Part shown: positions 1-6,416 of the stretch, one piece after another
Position numbering within the stretch: position 1 is the stretch's first letter
Layout: every line of letters starts with the position of its first letter
Assembly (NCBI GenBank): GCA_964542435.1
Contig: CAZIVE010000110.1
Span: 1 to 8,764 of the forward strand
Length of the DNA: 8,764 nt
From: CAZIVE01 sp964542435
GTDB taxonomy: Bacteria > Bacteroidota > Bacteroidia > Bacteroidales > Tannerellaceae
Direction of reading: 5' to 3'
Translations under genes and position numbers: made by a program
The notes under the pieces: generated by a model
Databases searched by the model: none
Told to the model about the DNA's origin: nothing
What the model saw: the letters and a program-made list of their open reading frames with translations, nothing else

Positions 1-632
1 CGGTTCACCACATCGGCAGCACGTGCAATCACCTCATTCATCTGTTGCTCGGCTTCAAGCGTCAATCCGAGATGGCGCGAAGGAATCGTCAGTCCTTCGG
101 TGACAGGAAGATAGCCAAAACATTCCACGCCAACTTCCTCGCAGGCCTCTCTGAGTCGCTCAAAATGGGAAGTCGACGAGACCTGGTTGAAGACAACGCC
201 CGCAACTCTTACCGAAGGATTGAAGCGACTAAAGCCATAAATAAGCGGAGCAATGGAATAGGCCATTGAATGGGCGTTGACGAGCAGAAGAACGGGAATG
301 TCGAGCAGTGTCGCAATTTCGGCTGTGCTGCCCTTGTCACGGTCGTAACCGTCAAAAAGTCCCATGACGCCTTCCGTCACACAGACATCAGCGTCTGCCC
401 CATAATGAGAATAGATGTGACGAAGATGAGCAGGCGAAGCCATCCAACTGTCGAGATTGACTGAATCACGACCCGCTGCAAGCGAATGGAACTGTGTGTC
501 GATATAATCCGGACCGCACTTGAAAGGTTGCACGTGTAGTCCACGGTCGCTGAGCGCGCGCAGCAGACCCATAGTGAAGGTGGTCTTTCCGCTTCCGGAG
601 GCCACAGCGCCGATTACTATTTGAGGCTTCAT
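1..632 (-). CDS. cbiA: Cobyrinate a,c-diamide synthase CbiA, N-terminal part (gene runs off the left edge)
   Basis: Reading the minus strand from the ATG at 632-630 gives 210 uninterrupted codons up to the window edge. The visible part is the N-terminal ATP-binding (dethiobiotin synthetase-like) domain: a P-loop GAVASGSGKTT at residues 8-18, KCGPDYID at 38-45, EGVMGLFDG at 87-95 and IPSRHLGL at about 183-190, all typical of CbiA/CobB. The family enzyme is cytoplasmic and uses ATP and glutamine to amidate the a and c acetate side chains of cobyrinate. The C-terminal glutamine amidotransferase domain, with its catalytic Cys, is outside the window. The full-length family is roughly 430-460 residues, so about half is seen. 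The gene is divergent from the cbi operon; I see no riboswitch or clear -7 box in front of it. CobQ/CbiP is a relative, but the motif set fits CbiA better. Confidence 0.95.
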   Translation of the reverse strand, partial: MKPQIVIGAVASGSGKTTFTMGLLRALSDRGLHVQPFKCGPDYIDTQFHSLAAGRDSVNLDSWMASPAHLRHIYSHYGADADVCVTEGVMGLFDGYDRDKGSTAEIATLLDIPVLLLVNAHSMAYSIAPLIYGFSRFNPSVRVAGVVFNQVSSTSHFERLREACEEVGVECFGYLPVTEGLTIPSRHLGLTLEAEQQMNEVIARAADVVN

Positions 633-678
633 GATAATAGATGTTGCAATTTGGAAGGGCGAATTTAATAATAAATGC

Positions 679-687
679 TAACTTTGC
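679..687 (+). promoter_or_regulatory. Probable -7 promoter element of the cbi operon
   Basis: TAACTTTGC fits the Bacteroidetes -7 consensus TAnnTTTG and lies 4-5 nt before the first pairing base of the riboswitch (691), where transcription would be expected to start. The -33 element is not convincing: TTTGG at 650-654 is the nearest candidate, but it is about 25 bp away rather than the usual 19-21. The assignment rests mainly on the -7 match and its position. Confidence 0.6.
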
Positions 688-690
688 TGC

Positions 691-863
691 TGAAATGGTG
701 ATGCAATCATCGTCTGAGGTTGCATAAAAGGGAAGCCGGTGAAAAACCGGAGCAGTGCCCGCTACTGTAAACCCCGTCAGAGAAAAGCAATTCTCCTGCC
801 ACTGTTTCCGTCAGGAAATGGGAAGGCGCTTTTCAGGGATCAGCCAGGAAACCTGCCGTTTCA
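691..863 (+). promoter_or_regulatory. Cobalamin (B12) riboswitch
   Basis: The conserved core of the cobalamin aptamer is legible. P1 pairs TGAAATGG (691-698) with CCGTTTCA (856-863), with one G-U. P2 pairs ATGCAA (701-706) with TTGCAT (720-725). AAAAGGGAA (726-734) is followed by a CCGG hairpin (736-739 with 747-750), then GCCCGCTACTGTAA (757-770). A further stem pairs GAGAA (780-784) with TTCTC (791-795). GCCACTG (798-804), the hairpin TTTCC-GTCA-GGAAA (805-818), GGGAAGGCG (820-828) and the B12 box AGCCAGGAAACCTGCC (842-857) complete it. It binds adenosyl- or other cobalamins and represses the downstream genes, here the whole cbiK-cbiJD operon. Downstream leader structure includes a TTCCC/GGGAA hairpin (879-883 with 892-896). 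The output mechanism, termination or translation block, is not certain. Confidence 0.95.
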
Positions 864-918
864 TACAGATAACATTATTTCCCCGGGGCCAGGGAATCTG
901 ATTATTAAAACGATCCTC

Positions 919-1929
919 ATGGATAATCTGTTTCTTTCAGCGTGCTGCGGCACGAGGAATTTATTTTTATTGCATTTCGACAGTTGTATCGCCAAAGCTA
1001 TGAGTGGCTTGTGCCTTCTCTCTGTCCTTTTTTCGTTCATCAACATCATGCCGGTCAAGGCTCAAGAGGGTAATTTCATCGAATCGGATTTCTTCAAGGC
1101 CATAAGCACCAACGACAAACCGGCAATTCTGATGGTCAGCTTCGGCACGACACACGACGACACAAGAGCCGTCACGATTGACGCAGTCAACGCTCTCGTG
1201 AGAAAGACATTTCCCTCTATAGATGTGTTTCAAGCCTACACCTCGCGCATCGTAATCCGACGTCTGAAGGAACGTGGCATCGAGAAACTGACACCGAAGG
1301 AGATGCTTCTGCAGCTGCATGCCAAGGGCTATACTCACATTCTGGTGCAATCGACCAACGTGATCGACGGCGTGGAAATGGAGTCACTGCGCGACGACAT
1401 CGAAACCTCGAGATCTCTCTTTAAGGAAATCCGTCTCGGGACACCGCTTCTTTATCACCCTTCCGACTTTGATCAATGCATCGACGCACTGACAAAACAT
1501 CTGCCGAAGAGTACTGACGCTGTCATTTTCGTAGGTCATGGCACCTATACTCCGGCCACGGCCTCCTATACGATGATCGACTATATGCTGCGAGCCAAAG
1601 GCCTCAACAACTACTTCATCGGGACAATCGAAGGCTATCCCTCTTTCGACGACATGCTAAAGTTGCTCCGGAAGTCGTCAGCTCGTTCCGTACTACTTGT
1701 TCCCTTCATGCTTGTCGCCGGCGAACATGCAGACAACGACATCGCAAAGGGATGGAACGAGAAACTGACAACAGCCGGTTACACGGTAAAGCTCTATGGG
1801 AAAGGGATGGGTGAAAATCCAGACATACAGCAGCTCTTCATTGATCATTTGAAGTACATCGCGACTCATAAAGAGGTGTCCATCATGCAGAAGAAACAGG
1901 ATTACGCCAACGGGAAGGAAAAGGAATAA
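919..1929 (+). CDS. cbiK: Sirohydrochlorin cobaltochelatase CbiK, exported (CbiKP-like)
   Basis: CbiK inserts Co2+ into sirohydrochlorin, the committing step of the cobalt-early pathway. Numbered from ATG 919 (336 residues), PAILMVSFGTTH (69-79) opens the chelatase fold. The metal-site residues of the family are His207 in VGHGT, Glu238 in GTIEGYP and His270 in LVAGEHADND; their spacing matches the His/Glu/His trio known from CbiK of Salmonella and Desulfovibrio. Before the domain is a hydrophobic stretch (about 28-44) ending PVKA-Q at 45-49, which looks like a signal peptide cut after Ala48, so the enzyme is probably periplasmic. The start is uncertain: ATG 919 is the first ATG after the riboswitch, but TTG 970 and ATG 1000 are in frame, and a terminator-like hairpin lies at 935-971. 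GTG 739, inside the aptamer, is not credible. It is the first gene of the operon. Confidence 0.9.
   Translation: MDNLFLSACCGTRNLFLLHFDSCIAKAMSGLCLLSVLFSFINIMPVKAQEGNFIESDFFKAISTNDKPAILMVSFGTTHDDTRAVTIDAVNALVRKTFPSIDVFQAYTSRIVIRRLKERGIEKLTPKEMLLQLHAKGYTHILVQSTNVIDGVEMESLRDDIETSRSLFKEIRLGTPLLYHPSDFDQCIDALTKHLPKSTDAVIFVGHGTYTPATASYTMIDYMLRAKGLNNYFIGTIEGYPSFDDMLKLLRKSSARSVLLVPFMLVAGEHADNDIAKGWNEKLTTAGYTVKLYGKGMGENPDIQQLFIDHLKYIATHKEVSIMQKKQDYANGKEKE
935..971 (+). terminator. Terminator-like hairpin, possible riboswitch expression platform
   Basis: CGTGC (941-945) pairs perfectly with GCACG (950-954) around a TGCG loop. A short internal loop separates this from TTTC (935-938) pairing with GGAA (956-959, one G-U). 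It is followed at once by TTTATTTTTATT (960-971), ten T in twelve. This is the form of an intrinsic terminator. It stands about 70 nt after the aptamer. TGCCG (854-858), from the aptamer's P1 3' strand, could pair with CGGCA (948-952), which offers an antiterminator when B12 is absent. That pairing is short and is inference. If real, the hairpin argues for a cbiK start downstream of 919. Confidence 0.45.
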
Positions 1930-1992
1930 TCCGCAAATCTTTCCAATGAATATAATTAGCTGAAAGAAATTTTGCACATAACAGATAAAGGA

Positions 1993-3402
1993 ATGAACAG
2001 ATCACGCATCATCGTAGCCGGCATCGGACCGGGTTCGGAACAAGACATTACACCGGCTGTCATGGAGGCAGTCGCACAGAGCGATGTCATTGTTGGTTAT
2101 AAATACTATTTCCAGTTCATCACCTCGTATCTCCGTCCGAATGCCGAATGTATCGATACCGGCATGAAACGAGAGAGAGACAGAGCCGCACAGGCTTTCG
2201 AAATTGCCGAGCAGGGGAAAAACGTCTGCGTAATAAGCTCCGGAGACGCTGGGATTTACGGCATGGCACCGCTCATTTACGAGATGAAAGAAGAACGGAA
2301 GAGCGAAGTGGAGATCATCGCGCTTCCGGGCATCAGCGCCTTTCAGAAAGCCGCCTCGCTGTTGGGTGCACCGATGGGGCACGATTTCTGCGTCGTCTCT
2401 CTTTCTGACCTCATGACACCTTGGAATCGCATTGAAAAACGCATCATTGCCGCTGCAGACGCCGATTTCATAATTGCTGTCTATAATCCCAAGAGTCAGG
2501 ATCGATACTGGCAGCTCTATCGTCTGAAGGAACTGTTCCTGCAACGCCGTGCAGCATCGACACCCGTTGGATTTGTTCGTCAGGCAGGCCGCACGGATGA
2601 AAAGATCGTCATCACCACGTTGCAAGCCATGGATCCGGAAGAGATCGACATGTTCACAGTCCTGATTATCGGCAACTCGCAGTCATATGTGCGCAACGGG
2701 AAATTCATCACTCCGCGCGGCTATTACCGAAATGAGAAAGATGAATCAGAAAACGGCATCGGTCAGGAAATCATGATCCATAGTTTCCGCACCATCGAAA
2801 AGGAGCTGCGTCATCCCGACATTCCTCTCGACCGGAAATGGGCTCTGCTGCATGCCATTCATACAACAGCAGACTTCGAGATGGAGAATCTCCTCTTGAT
2901 GGATGACAATGCCGTTAGTACAATTTATGAAAAACTGCGGAGCGGTACAACAAAGAACATCATCACGGATGTTACCATGGCTGCAGCCGGAATACGCAAG
3001 GGTGCTTTAAAGAGGTTGGGATTAGAAGTAAATTGTTATCTTTCCGATCCTCGCACCGAAGAGATTGCACAGGCAGAGAACATCACCCGTACACAAGCAG
3101 GAGTACGCCTCGCCGTAAAGGAACATCCCGACGCACTCTATGTCTTTGGCAACGCACCCACTGCTTTAATGGAACTTTGCAGACTGATCCGCAAAGGCAA
3201 TGCACATCCCTGCGGAATAATCGCCGCGCCGGTAGGTTTCGTACATGTCTGCGAAAGCAAACAGATGGTGAAACCCTTCACAGAAATTCCTAAACTCATC
3301 ATCGAAGGACGCAAAGGCGGCAGCAACCTTGCTGCTACACTTACCAATGCCATCCTCTGCTACAACGATGCCGAACAATTAAAACCCGGAAGAGATGTCT
3401 GA
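1993..3402 (+). CDS. cbiHC: Fused CbiH-CbiC: cobalt-factor III C17-methyltransferase and cobalt-precorrin-8 methylmutase
   Basis: This 469-residue protein has two enzymes. Residues 1-250 are a tetrapyrrole methylase of the CbiH/CobJ type: GIGPG at 10-14, GDAGIYG at 84-90, LPGISAF at 111-117 and MGHDFCVVSLSDLMTPW at 128-144. It methylates C17 with SAM and contracts the ring to give cobalt-precorrin-4. Residues about 258-469 are CbiC/CobH: IHTTADFE with the presumed catalytic His290, DVTMAAAG at 326-333, GNAPTA at 386-391, PVGFV at 413-417 and GRKGGS at 439-444. It moves the C11 methyl to C12 to form cobyrinate. The two reactions are far apart in the pathway. I chose ATG 1993 over the in-frame TTG at 1972 because the GIGPG strand then begins close to the N-terminus as usual. 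The gene starts 63 nt after cbiK and overlaps the next by 8 nt. Both domains look intact and should be cytoplasmic. Confidence 0.95.
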   Translation: MNRSRIIVAGIGPGSEQDITPAVMEAVAQSDVIVGYKYYFQFITSYLRPNAECIDTGMKRERDRAAQAFEIAEQGKNVCVISSGDAGIYGMAPLIYEMKEERKSEVEIIALPGISAFQKAASLLGAPMGHDFCVVSLSDLMTPWNRIEKRIIAAADADFIIAVYNPKSQDRYWQLYRLKELFLQRRAASTPVGFVRQAGRTDEKIVITTLQAMDPEEIDMFTVLIIGNSQSYVRNGKFITPRGYYRNEKDESENGIGQEIMIHSFRTIEKELRHPDIPLDRKWALLHAIHTTADFEMENLLLMDDNAVSTIYEKLRSGTTKNIITDVTMAAAGIRKGALKRLGLEVNCYLSDPRTEEIAQAENITRTQAGVRLAVKEHPDALYVFGNAPTALMELCRLIRKGNAHPCGIIAAPVGFVHVCESKQMVKPFTEIPKLIIEGRKGGSNLAATLTNAILCYNDAEQLKPGRDV

Positions 3403-4585
3403 CATACAACAATTCTATATCATCGGGATGAGCGATGACAATCGACTGTCGTTCCCCGCAGAAGTGGATGAGATTATTACCAAAGGTAAAGTGTTTTCCG
3501 GTGGAAAACGTCATCACGAATTGGTAGCATCGTTATTGCCGGAAAAAGCTGTCTGGATAGATATCACTGTGCCGATAAAGGAGGTGTTTAAGAAATACGA
3601 AGGCATTCCGGAAATTGTCGTATTCGCTTCGGGAGATCCGCTCTTTTTCGGCTTCGCAAACACTGTCAGACGTGAACTTCCCAACGCGAGGATCATCCTT
3701 TACCCGACCTTCAACTCTCTGCAGATGCTCGCTCACCGTCTGGTTATTCCTTATCAGGAGATGCGATCCATCTCTCTGACGGGACGTCCATGGGACAAAT
3801 TCGACGCTGCACTCATCGAAGGGGAAATGATGATAGGACTGTTGACCGATCGTGAGAAGACGCCCTCTGCCATTGCGGAAAGGATGCTCTGCTTCGGATA
3901 CGACAACTACCGCATCACAGTGGGGGAAGAATTAGGGAATAAAGACAAAGAGAGAATCCGTAGCTTTTATCCTCACGAGATGATACACGAAACATTCAAC
4001 AATCCGAACTGCATGATATTGGAACGTACCGCCGTTCATCCTCGTCCGTTCGGAATACCTGAGACAGCGTTCCATCTTCTCGACGGACGCGCCAAGATGA
4101 TTACCAAGATGCCTATCCGATTGCTTACTCTAAGTATGCTTGAACTGAGAACTAAAGAATCGTTTTGGGATATCGGATTCTGCACAGGATCGGTGTCAAT
4201 AGAAGCCAAACTGCAGTTTCCGCAGCTTCACGTCACTTCGTTCGAACAGCGTGAAGAAGGAAGAGAACTAATGGAAATGAACAGCCGGAAATTCGGTACG
4301 CCGGGAATTCAGATGGTGATCGGAGACTTCCTTTCATGCGATCTTTCCTCGCTGACAGCACCCGATGCTGTGTTCATCGGCGGCCACGGGGGAAAGCTCA
4401 TAGAAATGCTTGCAGTCATCGACAAGGTGCTGCGACCGGGCGGTTGCATCGTCTTCAATTCTGTCAGTGAAGAGAGCCTTAACCTCTTCCACGAAGGCGT
4501 AGATAAAATAGGACGACAGATCGTCGGCAATGTACGTATCACCGTGGATCAGAACAATACAATAGAAATCATCAAAGCACAATAG
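3395..4585 (+). CDS. cbiET: Fused CbiE-CbiT: cobalt-precorrin-7 C5-methyltransferase and cobalt-precorrin-6B C15-methyltransferase (decarboxylating)
   Basis: The 396-residue protein is the CobL-type fusion. Residues 1 to about 210 are the CbiE tetrapyrrole methylase, with the N-terminal YIIGMSDD strand in place of a strict GxGPG and SGDPLFFG at 79-86. Residues about 220-396 are CbiT, a class I SAM methyltransferase: GIPETAF (220-226), the MITKMPIR entry (235-242), the SAM loop DIGFCTGSVSIEA (259-271), GDFLS (310-314), FIGGHGG (327-333) and LRPGG (346-350). CbiT methylates C15 and decarboxylates the C12 acetate, then CbiE methylates C5, so the domain order is opposite to the reaction order in the anaerobic route. 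ATG 3395 overlaps the stop of cbiHC in ATGTCTGA, which suggests translational coupling; a purine-rich GGAAGAG sits just before it. Cytoplasmic. Confidence 0.95.
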   Translation: MSDIQQFYIIGMSDDNRLSFPAEVDEIITKGKVFSGGKRHHELVASLLPEKAVWIDITVPIKEVFKKYEGIPEIVVFASGDPLFFGFANTVRRELPNARIILYPTFNSLQMLAHRLVIPYQEMRSISLTGRPWDKFDAALIEGEMMIGLLTDREKTPSAIAERMLCFGYDNYRITVGEELGNKDKERIRSFYPHEMIHETFNNPNCMILERTAVHPRPFGIPETAFHLLDGRAKMITKMPIRLLTLSMLELRTKESFWDIGFCTGSVSIEAKLQFPQLHVTSFEQREEGRELMEMNSRKFGTPGIQMVIGDFLSCDLSSLTAPDAVFIGGHGGKLIEMLAVIDKVLRPGGCIVFNSVSEESLNLFHEGVDKIGRQIVGNVRITVDQNNTIEIIKAQ

Positions 4586-4588
4586 ACA

Positions 4589-6409
4589 ATGGAAAAGAAA
4601 ATTGCAATCCTACTCGTTTCGTCGAAAAGCCTCTCATTGGCACAGACGATTCAGAAGGAATTAGGTAATGTCACCATATACTCAAAAGAACCCATCGAAG
4701 GGTGCATAGTTATCAACTCCTACACCACTTTTGTAACAGAACATTTCGGAATGTTCGACGGCATTATTTTCATCGGAGCTTTGGGCATCTGCGTGCGAAG
4801 TATTGCACACTCAATTAAAAACAAATATAAAGATCCGGCCGTGATTTGCCTCGACAGTACGGGACGATTCGTTATCTCCGTACTGTCAGGCCATCTCGGA
4901 GGTGCCAACGAACTGACACGTACTGTCGCTTCAATCATCGGTGGAGAAGCGGTCATCACCACACAGAGCGACAATGAGAATCTGTGGGCGCTCGACCTGC
5001 TGCCTCAACAGTTCAACTGGAAGACGGAGACTTCTCCTGTTCAGATGAATGCACTCATCACCAACTTCGTAAGCAAAAAGCCTGTAGCGCTGCTGCTGGA
5101 GGTCAGAGACGAAGGGACAAGTTTCCTTGAACGCACCAAGCCTGAACATGTCAAAGTATTTTACCACTTCGAGGAAATCCGACAAGAGGAGTTTGCCATG
5201 CTGATCGCCGTTACACCGTTTATTCATGACGCCACGATACCCATACTATACTATCGTCCAGCCGTACTGAACATAGGTATAGGTTGTCATCGGAATTGTA
5301 ACCCAGAAGGTATTGCAACATATATAGATAAAAAGATCAGAGAGCATGGCCTGTCTACGCTTTCGCTGGCAAGTCTCAACTCCATCGAACTGAAAAAGGA
5401 GGAGCCATTGCTGCAAGTGTTGAAAGATCATTGGAATCTGTCCGAAGTAAACATATTTTCAATCGACGAACTAAAGGATATCACCGTACCGAATCCGTCC
5501 GAGAAGGCTTTCGAGATCACCGGTGTTTTCGGTGTGGCAGAAAGTACTGCAATCAAAGGGAGCAACATGGGTCCGCTGCTGATAGAAAAGGAAAAGGGAC
5601 TGCTCACGGACAACAGCCATTTCACCTTCGCTGTGGCTATGGACGTCACAGCCATGCGTCGCGGACATATCGAAATAGTAGGTGCTGGTCCGGGAGATCC
5701 GGATCTAGTCTCTGTTCGCGGTCGTCAGATGCTCGAATATGCCGATCTGATCCTTTATGCTGGGAGTCTCGTTCCACGCGAACTCACAGCCTGCGCCAAA
5801 GAGGGTGCTGTGGTAAGAAGTTCGGCCAGTCTCACTTTGGAAGAGCAGTTCGATCTGATGAAACGATTCTACGATCAGGGGCTCTTCATCGTACGACTGC
5901 ACACCGGCGATCCTTGTATCTATGGCGCCATCGAAGAACAGATGGCATTCTTCGATCGTTATGGCATGGATTATCACATTACGCCCGGCATCTCGTCATT
6001 CCAAGCTGCCGCTGCCGAACTCAAGTCTCAGTTCACCATTCCGGAAAAGGTACAGAGTATTATTCTCACACGTGGCGAGGGGAAAACGCCGATGCCCGAA
6101 AGAGAACAACTTCACAAACTCGCCGCTTCGCAAAGTACGATGTGCATTTATCTGAGCGCAAACATCGCGGAACAGGTGCAGGAGGAACTGCTTCAGGCTT
6201 ATCCGGAAGAAACGCCCGTCGCCGTCTGCTACAAACTGACTTGGAAAGAGGAGAAAATCTTCCGTGGTCAGCTGAAAGATCTTTCGAAGATCGTCCGGGA
6301 GAACGGATTGACTCTTACTACGCTCATCGTAATCGGTGAAGCGATCGGCAACCGCGAAGGACAGTCTCGGCTGTATGCTAACGACTTCAAACATCTCTTC
6401 AGAAAATAA
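4589..6409 (+). CDS. cbiGF: Fused CbiG-CbiF: cobalt-precorrin-5A hydrolase and cobalt-precorrin-4 C11-methyltransferase
   Basis: This 606-residue protein has CbiG in residues 1 to about 355 and CbiF/CobM in about 358-606. CbiG is recognised by its N-terminal and central domains with FIGALGICVR (61-70) and SGHLGGAN (100-107), and its C-terminal domain with GIGCHRNC (230-237) and GVAESTA (315-321). It opens the delta-lactone of cobalt-precorrin-5A and releases acetaldehyde. CbiF has VGAGPGDPDL (364-373), HTGDPCIYGA (438-447), TPGISSFQAA (465-474) and RGEGKTPMPE (495-504), and methylates C11 with SAM. CbiF makes the substrate of CbiG, so the fusion joins consecutive steps in reverse order. CbiG has no counterpart in the aerobic pathway, so it supports the anaerobic route. 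The gene starts 3 nt after cbiET. A long out-of-frame open stretch over the CbiF part (5431-6339) is not a gene. Confidence 0.95.
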   Translation: MEKKIAILLVSSKSLSLAQTIQKELGNVTIYSKEPIEGCIVINSYTTFVTEHFGMFDGIIFIGALGICVRSIAHSIKNKYKDPAVICLDSTGRFVISVLSGHLGGANELTRTVASIIGGEAVITTQSDNENLWALDLLPQQFNWKTETSPVQMNALITNFVSKKPVALLLEVRDEGTSFLERTKPEHVKVFYHFEEIRQEEFAMLIAVTPFIHDATIPILYYRPAVLNIGIGCHRNCNPEGIATYIDKKIREHGLSTLSLASLNSIELKKEEPLLQVLKDHWNLSEVNIFSIDELKDITVPNPSEKAFEITGVFGVAESTAIKGSNMGPLLIEKEKGLLTDNSHFTFAVAMDVTAMRRGHIEIVGAGPGDPDLVSVRGRQMLEYADLILYAGSLVPRELTACAKEGAVVRSSASLTLEEQFDLMKRFYDQGLFIVRLHTGDPCIYGAIEEQMAFFDRYGMDYHITPGISSFQAAAAELKSQFTIPEKVQSIILTRGEGKTPMPEREQLHKLAASQSTMCIYLSANIAEQVQEELLQAYPEETPVAVCYKLTWKEEKIFRGQLKDLSKIVRENGLTLTTLIVIGEAIGNREGQSRLYANDFKHLFRK

Positions 6410-6416
6410 CAGAGTC

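Noticed and set aside
45..464. Two plus-strand open frames of 74 and 64 codons at the left edge
   Set aside because: Both are antisense to the clear CbiA ATPase domain, which has a P-loop and other family motifs.
739..918. The cbiK reading frame is open upstream to a GTG at 739, giving a 396-residue product
   Set aside because: This start lies inside the riboswitch P3 hairpin. The extra residues have no family counterpart and place a long tail before the signal-like segment. The bases are explained by aptamer conservation.
919..950. LSAC near the N-terminus of the 919 reading of CbiK as a lipoprotein signal
   Set aside because: The Cys would be at residue 9, with no charged n-region and too short a hydrophobic core. 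This segment may not be translated at all.
2002..2625. 207-codon minus-strand open frame opposite cbiHC
   Set aside because: It is antisense to the clear CbiH domain, with no recognisable motif, and several similar shadow frames lie opposite the other genes.
3395..4585. Unusual SAM loop DIGFCTGSVS in CbiT, where DIGAGTGSVS is common
   Set aside because: The key Asp and glycines are kept and I believe the variant is usual in Bacteroidales CbiET, so it is not evidence of a defective or novel enzyme.
5431..6339. 302-codon open frame on the plus strand over the CbiF part of cbiGF
   Set aside because: It lies wholly within a well-supported gene in another frame, has an Arg/Ser/His-rich composition typical of frame-shifted reading, and shows no domain motif.
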